From Streptomyces purpureus (GTDB lineage Bacteria > Actinomycetota > Actinomycetes > Streptomycetales > Streptomycetaceae): a DNA stretch of 64,000 nucleotides. Of the stretch, positions 34,315 to 43,076 are shown in pieces; the stretch's first letter is position 1; the number at the start of each line of letters is the position of its first letter. Position numbers and translations under genes: made by a program. The DNA lies in NCBI RefSeq assembly GCF_014648195.1, contig NZ_BMQQ01000011.1, positions 28,896 to 92,895 on the forward strand, given 5' to 3'. The notes under the pieces are model-generated. The model was not told the origin of the DNA. It did no database searches and worked only from the letters and a program-made list of their open reading frames with translations.

Positions 34315-35954
34315 CAGGCCCGGACGAGGAGCGCGGCCCCGACGACGAGATCCGGGGCGCGCCGCGCATACCGGCACCCAGGCCGGCCCCCGACGACTGG
34401 GCCGACCTGTCGGCCGCGCCCAGCGCGCAGACCCAGCCCCCCGAGACCGGCACGGAGCCGGGCATGTCCCCGGACCCGCTCGCGGACCTGGACGCATACC
34501 CGGCCCCGGACGTGCCGGCAGACCTGCCCGCGGACCCGTCGGCAGACCTGACCCAAGACCTGCCCGCGGACCTGGCCCCGGAGGTGCCGGCAGACCTGCC
34601 CGCCGACCCGTCGGCAGACCTGCCCCGAGACCTGGCGCCCGACTTGCCCGCAGACCAGCCCCGAGACCTGGCCCCGGACCGGCTCGCAGACCAGCCCCGA
34701 GACCTGGCCGCGGACCCGCCCGCGGACACGCCTCCGGACCCGCCTGCGGTCGCGCGGCCCTCGGCCCCGCCCGACAGCCGCACGCCGGTCGAGCGTGCCG
34801 CCGGCGACCACGCCGCAGAGGTGACACCGCGCGTTCCGCACAGCGTCCTCAAGTCGCTGCTCGGCGCCTGGGCCCTGTCCGCCTGCTCCGCCGAGGAGAC
34901 CTGTGCGGTCGAGGACCATCTGACCGAGTGCGCGCCCTGCGCGGACGAGGCGCTGCGGCTGCGGGACGCCGTGGGCCTGCTCCACTCCGAGCGGGACCTC
35001 GACCTCGATCCGCTGCTGCGCTCCCGCGTGCTCGAGAACTGCCTCGGCCGCCGCCCGGCCCGTATTCCGGTGCCCTCCTGGGCCACGCCGTACGACTCCG
35101 AGACCGCCCGGCTCGACGCGCTGCTGCGGGACATCGGCGACGCGGAGTGGCACGCACCGGTGCGGCTCAAGTGGTTCGAGGGCGAGCGGCAGGTGAGCCG
35201 CCGCACGACCGTCGCCGGGGTGATGGGGCACCTGCTCCCCGTGGACGGGCTGGTCGCGACCGCGCTCGGGCTCGACGACCCGCTGGCGACGGGGCCGGCG
35301 TCCAAGGCCCCGGCGTCGTTCCCCCCGCAGTCGCCGGCCGAGCGCACCGAGGCGTACTGGAACGGCGCGTACCACCCTCCGACGCGGAAGGTCCGGGCGC
35401 CCTGGCGGGACCAGAGCCACACCCTGATCCGCACGGTCTCCTTCGCGGGCCGCGGGGTCGCCGAACTCTCCGTTCCGTACGGCGACTTCGCGCTGCCGCT
35501 GCGGGACTCCCTGCTCGACCGGGCCTTCGAGTGCTGGGTGCACGCCGACGACATCGCCAACGCGGTGGACTATCCGTACGACCCGCCCAGCGGCGCGCAT
35601 CTGCACGGCATGGTCGACCTGGCCGCCCGGCTGCTCCCGGCGGCCCTCGCCGACCGGCGCCGCACAGGTCTGGCCGCCCCGGCCAAACAGCTGGTCACGG
35701 CGGGCTCCCCGGGCCGCACGCTCCACCTGGAGGTCGAGGGTTCGGGCGGCGGCCACTGGTACATCTCACTGGACTCGCCCGCCGCGGTCGGCTCCCCGGA
35801 GCACACCGTGGCCCAGGTCGCGCTGGACGGCGTGGAGTTCTGCCAGCTGGTCGCGGGCCATGTCTCGCCGGAGGAAGCGGCGGCGGGACAGGACGGGGAC
35901 CGGGAGGCGATCAGGGACGTCCTGTTCGCGGCGGCGTCACTGAGCCGGCTGTAG
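34311..35954 (+). CDS. Zinc-finger anti-sigma-type protein fused to a maleylpyruvate-isomerase/mycothiol-like domain
   Basis: 547 residues in three parts. Residues about 45-165 are a Pro/Ala/Asp-rich tandem repeat built on PADLPADPSADL. Residues about 175-250 hold the ZAS-type zinc motif EDHLTECAPCADEALRLRDA (His-x3-Cys-x2-Cys) used by anti-sigma factors. The C-terminal half (DIGDAEWHAPVRLKWFEGER, FECWVHADDIANAVDYPY) resembles the DinB-like mycothiol-dependent maleylpyruvate isomerase fold. No membrane span. It probably holds the coupled sigma factor and releases it when thiols are oxidised; the fused domain suggests mycothiol or small-molecule sensing (inference). Confidence 0.85.
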   Translation: MTGPDEERGPDDEIRGAPRIPAPRPAPDDWADLSAAPSAQTQPPETGTEPGMSPDPLADLDAYPAPDVPADLPADPSADLTQDLPADLAPEVPADLPADPSADLPRDLAPDLPADQPRDLAPDRLADQPRDLAADPPADTPPDPPAVARPSAPPDSRTPVERAAGDHAAEVTPRVPHSVLKSLLGAWALSACSAEETCAVEDHLTECAPCADEALRLRDAVGLLHSERDLDLDPLLRSRVLENCLGRRPARIPVPSWATPYDSETARLDALLRDIGDAEWHAPVRLKWFEGERQVSRRTTVAGVMGHLLPVDGLVATALGLDDPLATGPASKAPASFPPQSPAERTEAYWNGAYHPPTRKVRAPWRDQSHTLIRTVSFAGRGVAELSVPYGDFALPLRDSLLDRAFECWVHADDIANAVDYPYDPPSGAHLHGMVDLAARLLPAALADRRRTGLAAPAKQLVTAGSPGRTLHLEVEGSGGGHWYISLDSPAAVGSPEHTVAQVALDGVEFCQLVAGHVSPEEAAAGQDGDREAIRDVLFAAASLSRL

Positions 35955-35957
35955 CGC

Positions 35958-35991
35958 GGCCCGCCGCCCGCTGGACGGCGAGTGGCGGGCC
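35958..35991. terminator. Hairpin between convergent sigma-operon and purU
   Basis: GGCCCGCC (35958-35965) pairs with GGCGGGCC (35984-35991) around an 18-base loop that can fold further. It lies in the 61-bp gap between two convergent genes and fits a bidirectional terminator. Confidence 0.5.
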
Positions 35992-36015
35992 GGAGACAGC
36001 CGGGGCGGCGGTGGC

Positions 36016-36867
36016 TCAGGTGAAGACGACCGTGCGGCGGCCGTTGAGGAGGATGCGGTGCTCCGCGTGCCACTTCACGGCGCGAGCGAGGGCCTGGCAC
36101 TCCACGTCACGGCCGATCGCCACGAGCTGGTCGGGGGTGACGTCATGGGCGACGCGCTCGACCTCCTGCTCGATGATCGGGCCCTCGTCGAGGTCGGCCG
36201 TCACGTAGTGGGCCGTCGCGCCGATCAGCTTCACACCGCGCGCGTGGGCCTGGTGGTAGGGCCTGGCGCCCTTGAAGCTCGGCAGGAAGGAGTGGTGGAT
36301 GTTGATGATCCGGCCGCTCAGCTGCTTGCACAGGTCGTCGGAGAGGACCTGCATGTAGCGGGCGAGGACCACCAGCTCGACGTTCTCCGCGCGGACCAGC
36401 TCCAGGAGCTCGGCCTCCGCCTGCGCCTTGGTGTCCTTCGTCACCGGAATGTGGTGGAAGGGGATGTCGTACGAGGCGACGAGCTCGGCGAAGTCGGTGT
36501 GGTTGGAGACGACCGCCACGATGTCGACCGGCAGCGCGCCGATCCGGCTGCGGAACAGCAGGTCGTTGAGGCAGTGGCCGAACTTGGACACCATCAGCAC
36601 GACGCGCATCCGCTCGTCGGCCCGGTGGATCTGCCAGTCCATCTGGAAGGAGTCGCCGACGGCGGCGAAGCTGGCCCGCAGCTTCTCCACGGTCACGGGC
36701 GCCTCGGCCGAGAAGTGGACCCGCATGAAGAACAGACCGGTGTTCCGGTCTCCGAACTGCTGACTGTCCTCGATGTTGCAACCCGTGATGAAGAGGTAGC
36801 TCGACACGGCGTGCACAATGCCCTGTTTGTCCGGACTGGAGAGCGTGAGGACGTACTGGTCAGTCAT
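36016..36867 (-). CDS. purU: Formyltetrahydrofolate deformylase
   Basis: 283 residues. The N-terminal ACT domain (YVLTLSSPDKQGIVHAVSSY) is followed by the formyltransferase fold with the catalytic Asn-His in INIHHSFLPSFKGARPYHQA and Asp in TADLDEGPIIEQEV. It hydrolyses 10-formyl-THF to THF plus formate, balancing one-carbon pools and feeding purine synthesis through PurT. All catalytic residues are present and the length is normal. ATG at 36867 (MTDQYV) preferred; a GTG six codons upstream is an alternative. Confidence 0.94.
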   Translation of the reverse strand: MTDQYVLTLSSPDKQGIVHAVSSYLFITGCNIEDSQQFGDRNTGLFFMRVHFSAEAPVTVEKLRASFAAVGDSFQMDWQIHRADERMRVVLMVSKFGHCLNDLLFRSRIGALPVDIVAVVSNHTDFAELVASYDIPFHHIPVTKDTKAQAEAELLELVRAENVELVVLARYMQVLSDDLCKQLSGRIINIHHSFLPSFKGARPYHQAHARGVKLIGATAHYVTADLDEGPIIEQEVERVAHDVTPDQLVAIGRDVECQALARAVKWHAEHRILLNGRRTVVFT

Positions 36868-36934
36868 CCCCGCAGGATGCCACACCCACGCGGACCCGAC
36901 GGACGCCCGTCCGGCACGCGGACCCCCGCGGCAG

Positions 36935-37462
36935 TCACGCGGACCGGGTCATGATCCGCAGAACGTCCAGCGAGCGCGGCGGCGCGTCCGGGTCGTCCCC
37001 GTCGCTCGCCGCCATCCGTACGTGCGCCTCGCGGGCGGCCCGTACGGCCTCCGGCCAGCCATGGTGCTCCATGTACGCGGAGACGGGCGCGTCCGGACCG
37101 ACCTGGTGCATGATCCGCAGCACCCGCAGCACGGCCACGTCGACCAGGGCGGCCTCGCCGGAGTCGCGGAAGATCGTCCCGACGTACTTCTCCGCGGACC
37201 AGCTGTCCAGCCAGGTGTCCTCCACCAGCCGGTAGACGGCGTCGGTGACGTCGCCGTACCCCTCATGGCCCGCCAGCCAGGTGTCCTGGTGGAAGGTGGG
37301 GTCGGAAAGCATGTGCAGCGCCGAGCGCACATTGCTGCGCCAGCGCCACCAGGGCATGTCGTTGTGCGGCATGCCGCCCATGGTGGAGGAGCGACGGCCG
37401 CGACGGGAAGAGTTCACCGAACCTTGCACGTTTCGATCGTACGTTCCCTTGTCGTACGCCAC
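36935..37462 (-). CDS. Conserved actinobacterial protein of unknown function
   Basis: 175 residues. A basic N-terminus (SSRRGRRSSTMGG) leads to a helical domain with WWRWRSNVRSALHMLSDPTF, EGYGDVTDAVYRLVEDTW and AALVDVAVLRVLRIMHQVG. I recognise the pattern from streptomycete genomes, near purU, but know no function; the size and the C-terminal acidic tail (SDGDDPDAPP) suggest a soluble protein. The start is uncertain: GTG at 37462 is used here, and an ATG at codon 28 is possible. Divergent from the lipoprotein gene at 37539. Confidence 0.7.
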   Translation of the reverse strand: MAYDKGTYDRNVQGSVNSSRRGRRSSTMGGMPHNDMPWWRWRSNVRSALHMLSDPTFHQDTWLAGHEGYGDVTDAVYRLVEDTWLDSWSAEKYVGTIFRDSGEAALVDVAVLRVLRIMHQVGPDAPVSAYMEHHGWPEAVRAAREAHVRMAASDGDDPDAPPRSLDVLRIMTRSA

Positions 37463-37538
37463 GCCCGGCCCCCGTAATTCACCGGGACGTCACCCTGCGT
37501 TGAATCGCCCTCACTTCGCCGTTACCCGTGAGGCGGAA

Positions 37539-38831
37539 ATGTGCATGCCCATGACCGGTAGGCGACGCTCCTCCATCCCCCGCCCTTCCAGGACCGTGAC
37601 CTCGTTGATCGCGTGTACGACGGCAGTGGCGGCCGGGGCCTCCCTGCTCACCGGCTGCGGCGTGCTCCCTGGCACCACGGGGGGTTCCAGGGAGCCCGTC
37701 ACGGTAATGACTTGGGCACCGGACGGCACCAAAGCGACCAATATGCCGGGAATGCCCGCCATGGCCCAGGCGTACGCCCGCTGGGTCAACGCCAACGGCG
37801 GCATCGACGGCCATGAACTGCGCATCCTCACCTGCAACGAACAGAACACCTCCGCGGGCGCCGCGGCCTGCGCCCGGCGCGCGGTGCAGGAGAAGGTGGC
37901 CGCCGTCGTCGGCTCGTACAGCCAGAACGGCCGCGCCTTCATGGCCCCGCTCGAAGTCGCCGGCATCCCGTACATCGGCGGCTACGGCACCACCGACGAG
38001 GAGTTCAGCAGCTATCTCTCCTACCCGGTCAACGGCGGCCAGGCCGCGCTGATCGCCGGGCACGGTATGCAGCTCGCCGACCAGTGCCGCCGGGTCTCCC
38101 TCGTCCGTCCCGACACGGTCAGCGGCGACAAGATGCCCGAGCTCCTCAACTCCGGGCTGAGGAAGGCCAGCCGGCGCACCGCCGTCGACATCCCGGCCGT
38201 CGAGGACGCCGGCGAGTACATCGCCCAGGCCGAACAGGCGCGCAGCGAGGCGGGCAAGAAGCACGGCTGCGTCACCGCCGTCCTCGGCGAGCGGACGCAG
38301 AACTTCTTCGACTCCTTCCGCCGACTCCCCTCCGACGACCACGAGGTCCGGATCTCCTCCGTGCTCGGCAGCGTCGGCCAGCAGCTGGTGGACCGCACCG
38401 GCGGCTCCAACAGCGTCTTCGAGGGGGCGTTCGTCACCGGCTGGTACCCGGAGGCGGGCGACCGGCGCTGGGAGCCGATGCGCAAGGTGATCAAGGAGCA
38501 CGCCTTTGCCGACAACCGCGTCGACCCCGCCGACCCGGGCGTGCAGACCACCTGGATCGCCTACACCGTCCTCAAGAAGGTCATCGAGAGCCTGAACACC
38601 GACACGGTCACCGCCACCAAGGTCGCGCGCGCCCTCGACCAGGGCGTCCGGGTCGACACCGGCGGCCTCACCCCGGACCTTCGCTGGCGGTACGAGGACA
38701 TGCTCGGCGTGCCCGGCATGCCCCGGCTCGTCAACCACGAGGTGACCTTCCAAGTGGTGCGCCAGGGACGGCTGGTGGCCCAGCGGCCCGGCTTCGTCGA
38801 CGTCGGCGACACCGTACGCCGGGCCCCGTAG
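37539..38831 (+). CDS. ABC-type branched-chain amino acid-like substrate-binding lipoprotein
   Basis: 430 residues. The signal peptide has Arg residues at 8-10 and a lipobox LLTGC with Cys40, so it is an outer-leaflet lipoprotein. The mature part matches periplasmic-binding-protein type I (LivJ/AmtR-like): QAYARWVNANGGIDGHELRI, AAVVGSYSQNGRAFMAPLE, IPYIGGYGTTDEEF. No permease or ATPase genes adjoin, so it is an orphan receptor or uses a distant ABC transporter. Two further ATGs at 37545 and 37551 are alternatives; GAGG is best placed for 37539. Followed by a strong terminator. Confidence 0.88.
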   Translation: MCMPMTGRRRSSIPRPSRTVTSLIACTTAVAAGASLLTGCGVLPGTTGGSREPVTVMTWAPDGTKATNMPGMPAMAQAYARWVNANGGIDGHELRILTCNEQNTSAGAAACARRAVQEKVAAVVGSYSQNGRAFMAPLEVAGIPYIGGYGTTDEEFSSYLSYPVNGGQAALIAGHGMQLADQCRRVSLVRPDTVSGDKMPELLNSGLRKASRRTAVDIPAVEDAGEYIAQAEQARSEAGKKHGCVTAVLGERTQNFFDSFRRLPSDDHEVRISSVLGSVGQQLVDRTGGSNSVFEGAFVTGWYPEAGDRRWEPMRKVIKEHAFADNRVDPADPGVQTTWIAYTVLKKVIESLNTDTVTATKVARALDQGVRVDTGGLTPDLRWRYEDMLGVPGMPRLVNHEVTFQVVRQGRLVAQRPGFVDVGDTVRRAP

Positions 38832-38852
38832 GCGATCGGCGCGGAGGACGCC

Positions 38853-38880
38853 GACGGCCGGCCCCTCGGGGCCGGCCGTC
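38853..38880. terminator. Strong bidirectional hairpin terminator
   Basis: GACGGCCGGCCCC (38853-38865) and GGGGCCGGCCGTC (38868-38880) form a 13-position perfect inverted repeat with a minimal loop. It lies between the convergent lipoprotein and EATQY-repeat genes. Confidence 0.8.
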
Positions 38881-38889
38881 ACGTGTTTC

Positions 38890-40371
38890 TCAGAGCTGGG
38901 TCGAGGATCGCTTGGTCAGGCTGTACTTCTCCGCGATGGCGTTCCACCGCTTCGACGCGTCCCTCTTGGCCAGCGTCGCCTCACCGCTCGCCTTGTGGGC
39001 CCGCGCGGTGCTCGGGGTGTTGCGGGCCTTGCCGTCCTTGCAGCCCTTCTTGCCCTTCACCTGCAGCGCCCAGGCCGCGTAGTGGTCGTCGGCGGTGGCC
39101 GAGGCGTTCCAGGCCTTGTTGAGCGAGGCGGTGAGCGCCGCGTGGCCGGGGAGCTTGTCGACGGCGATGCCCTGGAGCCGGGTCACCAGGCTGCGGCGCT
39201 GCTCGGCGGCGCCGCGCAGATCGGTGGCCGCCTGGTCGAGGTTGGCGCACTTCTTGATGTTCTCCACCGAACGGATCACCGCCTCCCGGCTGTTGTTGCT
39301 GTCCGCGAGGAGCTTGTCGAGGGCCTTGGCCTGCGGCTCGGCCGGGTCGACGGGCTTCTTCTCGGGAGCCGCGGACGCGGCCGGGGAACTGTTGGCCACG
39401 GGCTGGCCGGTGCCCTTGTCCTTCTCGTCGTCCCCGCCGTTGAGCAGGGCGCCCGCGCCGAGACCGACGACCGTGCAGCCGATGACGACGGCGGCGATCA
39501 GCGCGACGGGTGACTTGCGGCGGCGCGGCTCGGGCTCGTCGTCGTAGTAGCCCTGCTGCGGCGCGTAGTGCTGCGGCGGCTGCTGCTGGAACTGCGACTG
39601 CCTGGGCCCCTGATGTTGCGGGTACTGCTGGTGCGGCTGCTGAGGGGCAGGCGGCACCGGCATCTGTTGGGTGGAGTCGCTGCGGAAGAGGCTGTCGAAC
39701 TCCGGCGGCGGCTGCCGCTCGTCCGGCGAGCCGGGCCGGATGCCGTACGGCGCGCCCGGCGGCGGGGCGGGGATGTTCTGCGCCGGTACGGGCGGTATGT
39801 ACTGGGTCGCCTCGGAGTCGCCGCCCGCCACCGAGGGCGGGGTGACCGGGCCGGTGCCGAGGAAGTGGGTGGACTCCTCGGGCCGCTCCGGGGGCATGGC
39901 GCCCGGCATCGGCCCGGGCGCCGCGCCCGGCATGGGGCCCGGCGTCGGGCCCTGCGTCGGGCCGGGCATGGCACCCGGCATGGGGCCGGCCTGCACCGGC
40001 GGGAGGTACTGCGTCGCCTCGGCCTGCGAGGACCCCGGGGCCACCGGCGGCAGGTACTGCGTCGCCTCGGCCTGCGAGGACGCCGCGGGCACGGGCGGGA
40101 GGTACTGCGTCGCCTCCGCGCCCGTCACCCCAGGCACCGCCTCGGGCGGCAGCGGCTGGGCGCCCACGGCCGGCGGCTGCGCGGGCGGCTGCGCCGGCGG
40201 AGGCGGCTGCTGGCCGCCCGGCCCCCAGGCGCCGCCCCACGGCTGCCCGCCGGCCGGGCCGGCCGCGTCGGGCACCCAGGGGCCACTGCCGTCCGAAGGC
40301 AGCACGACACCTTCGTGCGCGGGCCGCGCCGCGGGAAGCCGCGGCTCCTGACCCTGTCCGCTCTGCGTCAC
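38890..40371 (-). CDS. Single-pass membrane protein with Pro/Gln-rich N-terminus and EATQY repeats
   Basis: 493 residues. The first 275 are Pro/Gly/Gln-rich, with four copies of EATQY(L/I)PPV spaced 18 to about 95 residues apart, then QQ/PQ-rich stretches. A basic stop (EPEPRRRKS) precedes one membrane helix (PVALIAAVVIGCTVVGLGAGAL). The extracellular part (about 170 residues) is helical and has two Cys (IKKCANLDQ; GKKGCKDGKA). The threonine repeats on the cytosolic side look like phosphorylation or FHA-docking sites for a Ser/Thr kinase such as the one at 1-1719 (inference). Function unknown; conserved type in streptomycetes. Confidence 0.82.
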   Translation of the reverse strand: MTQSGQGQEPRLPAARPAHEGVVLPSDGSGPWVPDAAGPAGGQPWGGAWGPGGQQPPPPAQPPAQPPAVGAQPLPPEAVPGVTGAEATQYLPPVPAASSQAEATQYLPPVAPGSSQAEATQYLPPVQAGPMPGAMPGPTQGPTPGPMPGAAPGPMPGAMPPERPEESTHFLGTGPVTPPSVAGGDSEATQYIPPVPAQNIPAPPPGAPYGIRPGSPDERQPPPEFDSLFRSDSTQQMPVPPAPQQPHQQYPQHQGPRQSQFQQQPPQHYAPQQGYYDDEPEPRRRKSPVALIAAVVIGCTVVGLGAGALLNGGDDEKDKGTGQPVANSSPAASAAPEKKPVDPAEPQAKALDKLLADSNNSREAVIRSVENIKKCANLDQAATDLRGAAEQRRSLVTRLQGIAVDKLPGHAALTASLNKAWNASATADDHYAAWALQVKGKKGCKDGKARNTPSTARAHKASGEATLAKRDASKRWNAIAEKYSLTKRSSTQL

Positions 40372-40495
40372 CGGGACTCCTACCCATCAACCTACGGAAT
40401 CGTCGGTTCACGCTACCGGGTGTATCGACGGCTCCGCACACACGTGTGAGACCTGTAACAGGACGCCCCCCGCGGGCGCTGTTCACGGGCCCCGG

Positions 40496-41680
40496 TCACA
40501 GCCCGCGTACGCCCTGACCGCCGTGCAGCCACGCGACCGTGTCGTGCAACTCGGCGTCGCTCATGGCCGAGAGGGCCGCGTTACGCGCCAACGCCCCCTC
40601 CCCCTCCGGGTGGTAGATCCGCCGTCCCAGCTCACGCGCCACGCACTGGGTCTTCGCGGTGCGCTCGCGCCGCTCGGCGGTGTACTTCTCCAGCCGCTGC
40701 GGTACGGCGTCCGCGTCCCCGTCCTCCAGCAGGTGGCCGAGCACGACCGCGTCCTCCAGCGCCATGCAGGCGCCCTGGGCGGCGTACTGGAGCATCGGAT
40801 GCGCGGCGTCGCCGAGCAGCGCCACCCGGCCGTACGACCAGTCCCGCACGGGGTCCCGGTCGCACAGCACCCAGGCCCGCCACTCCTCGCCGAGCTCCAG
40901 CAGGGCCCTGGCCCGTTCGCTCATCCCGGGGAACTCGCCGAGGACGTGGTCACGGGGCGTGGGCACGGCGGCGATCGCCTCGGTGGCGGCGTCGTCCCGG
41001 GTGGCGGCGAGGTTGAGGGAGGCGCCGCCGTCGATGGCGTAGTGGACGAAGTGCCATCTGGGGCCGGCCCAGAGCGTCACGCTGTTGGTGCGCAGCTCCT
41101 GGGGGACCTTCTCCATCGGGATCACCGAGCGGTAGATGGTGTGGCCGGAGACGCGGGGCTCGCCGTCGCCGATGAGCTGCTGCCGGATCGTGGAGCGGAT
41201 GCCGTCCGCGCCGATGAGGGCGGTGCCGGTGTGGCGGATGCCGTCGGCGGCGACGGCGTGGGCGTGGGTGTGGTCCTGTTCGTAGCGGACGACGGCGCTG
41301 CCGGTGCGCAGTTCGATCAGGTCCGAGGCGCGGCAGGCGTCCAGGAGGGGCTCGTAGAGGTCGGCGCGGCGCACGACGGCGTACGGGTTGCCGAACCGCG
41401 CGCGGTACGTCTCGGTCAGCGGGAGCCGGGCGACGCGGTCGCCGGTCGTGCCGTCCATGAGCTGGAGGGCGTCGATGAAGACGGCGCGGTCGCGGACGGC
41501 GTCGCCGATGCCGAGGCTGTCGAGGGCGTGGAAGGCGTTGGGGCCCAGCTGGATCCCGGCGCCGTATTCGGAGAACTCGTCGCGACGTTCGAGCACGGTG
41601 ACCCGGTGCCCGCGGGCGGCCAGGCTCACGGCCGTGGCCAGTCCGCCTATTCCGCCGCCCGCGACGATGGTCTTCGACAT
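40496..41680 (-). CDS. FAD-dependent aromatic monooxygenase (3-hydroxybenzoate 6-hydroxylase-like)
   Basis: 394 residues of the class A flavoprotein hydroxylases. FAD is bound by TIVAGGGIGGLATAVSLAAR; the DG motif is IGADGIRSTIRQQ and the GD motif GRVALLGDAAHPMLQYAAQG. YGAGIQLGPNAFHALDSLGI is typical of salicylate/3-hydroxybenzoate hydroxylases. It uses NADH and O2 to hydroxylate an aromatic acid, giving gentisate if the substrate is 3-hydroxybenzoate. Last gene of a minus-strand set with an MFS carrier, an adenylating ligase and an amidohydrolase. No ring-cleavage dioxygenase is in view. Confidence 0.88.
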   Translation of the reverse strand: MSKTIVAGGGIGGLATAVSLAARGHRVTVLERRDEFSEYGAGIQLGPNAFHALDSLGIGDAVRDRAVFIDALQLMDGTTGDRVARLPLTETYRARFGNPYAVVRRADLYEPLLDACRASDLIELRTGSAVVRYEQDHTHAHAVAADGIRHTGTALIGADGIRSTIRQQLIGDGEPRVSGHTIYRSVIPMEKVPQELRTNSVTLWAGPRWHFVHYAIDGGASLNLAATRDDAATEAIAAVPTPRDHVLGEFPGMSERARALLELGEEWRAWVLCDRDPVRDWSYGRVALLGDAAHPMLQYAAQGACMALEDAVVLGHLLEDGDADAVPQRLEKYTAERRERTAKTQCVARELGRRIYHPEGEGALARNAALSAMSDAELHDTVAWLHGGQGVRGL

Positions 41681-41761
41681 GAGTACGTTGCGTCCCTTCG
41701 GTGGTGGTCGTACGAAGGCGGGCAGGGGCGCCGGGACGGCAGCGCCACCGCCCGCCGGGGG

Positions 41762-42955
41762 TCATGTGGTGGCGCGTGCGGAACCGATACGGCTGACCAC
41801 GACGGCGACCAGGCCGACGACACCGCAGCCGGCCAGCAGCCACGGGAAGGAGAAGGCGCTGATGACGGCGCCGCCGACACCCGCGGCCACCGAGATGCCG
41901 AGGAACAGCGCGGCGCTGTTCCACGCCAGTACGGCGCTGACCTGCTGCGGGAAGAGCTGCACCAGGCGGCTCTGCTGGGCCGGGAAGGCCGCGAACGCGG
42001 CGAAGGCGAAGACCAGCAGCGCGAGGCCGACCCCGACGGAGGTCTCCGCACCGAACGCGACGGCGACCGCGAACTCCAGGACGGCGAGGCCGGACAGGGC
42101 GGCGGTGAGCGTACGCCCGGCGCCCTTGGTGTCGGACCAGCGGCCGCCGAGGAAGATGCCGGCGATGGCGCCGACGCCGTAGCAGACCAGCAGCCAGGGG
42201 GTGGCGCCGTCCATGGAGCTCTGGTCGAGGGCGACGCCGAGGAAGGTGTACAGGCCGTAGACGGCCGCGGCCCACAGGCCGCAGACGGAGACGGCGACGA
42301 CCGCGAAGCCCTTGGCGAAGGTGCCCTCCGACGCGCCCTCGGGCGCGGGCACGACGGCCGGCCAGGCCTTCAGATTCACCAGGACGAGTGCGGCGGCGAT
42401 GACGCCCATGGCGCCGAAGATGGCCCGCCAGCCGACGTGGTCGACGAGCGCGGCCCCGATCGGGGCGCCGGCCCACAGGGCGGACAGCAGTCCGGAGACG
42501 GTCACGGCCATCCAGCGGGCCCGCCGCTCGGGCGGCGCCATCAGGCTGGTGAGGGCGTACAGCGTGGGGCTGGCGGCGCCCGCCGCGGCGCCGGAGACCA
42601 CGCGGGTGATGACGACCCAGGTGTAGCTCGGAGCGAGCGCGGTGCCGAGGTTGGCGAGGGCGAACACGGCCATGGCGAGGACCAGCATCCGGCGCTGCCC
42701 GATCTTCCCCGCGAGGCTGCCGAGGAGCAGCGCGGCGAGGAAGTAGGCGACGGAGAAACTGGTGGCCATGAGGCCCATGCCGTTGGGGGTGAGGCCGTAG
42801 TCGTCGCCGATGCTCGGCATCAGCGGCGTGACCATGTAGAGCGCCAGGCCGATCATGAAGTTGGTCGCCCAGGCGACGGCCAGCCGGACGCCACCTCTGG
42901 AGGAACCGGCCGGGCTCGTCTCGGACCTCTGCCCGGCTGAAGCTGTACTGGTCAT
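41762..42955 (-). CDS. MFS transporter, aromatic acid-type
   Basis: 397 residues with twelve hydrophobic spans and the MFS loop GSLAGKIGQRRMLVLAMAVF after TM2, plus GAPIGAALVDHVGWRAIFGA. It resembles drug:H+ and aromatic-acid carriers. Placed 81 bases upstream of the FAD hydroxylase on the same strand and 121 bases after the ligase, so it probably imports the cluster's aromatic substrate or exports a product. Confidence 0.86.
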   Translation of the reverse strand: MTSTASAGQRSETSPAGSSRGGVRLAVAWATNFMIGLALYMVTPLMPSIGDDYGLTPNGMGLMATSFSVAYFLAALLLGSLAGKIGQRRMLVLAMAVFALANLGTALAPSYTWVVITRVVSGAAAGAASPTLYALTSLMAPPERRARWMAVTVSGLLSALWAGAPIGAALVDHVGWRAIFGAMGVIAAALVLVNLKAWPAVVPAPEGASEGTFAKGFAVVAVSVCGLWAAAVYGLYTFLGVALDQSSMDGATPWLLVCYGVGAIAGIFLGGRWSDTKGAGRTLTAALSGLAVLEFAVAVAFGAETSVGVGLALLVFAFAAFAAFPAQQSRLVQLFPQQVSAVLAWNSAALFLGISVAAGVGGAVISAFSFPWLLAGCGVVGLVAVVVSRIGSARATT

Positions 42956-43076
42956 GCTCTTCCTTTCTTGGGGCTCGGTTCTCCCCTGGCTTCGCCGGGG
43001 GGACCCCCACCGGGCGCTTTGAGCGTGCGCCGACGGTCGATCGTGCTCGGCCCCCTCGTTCCTCGGGGGCCTGGGC

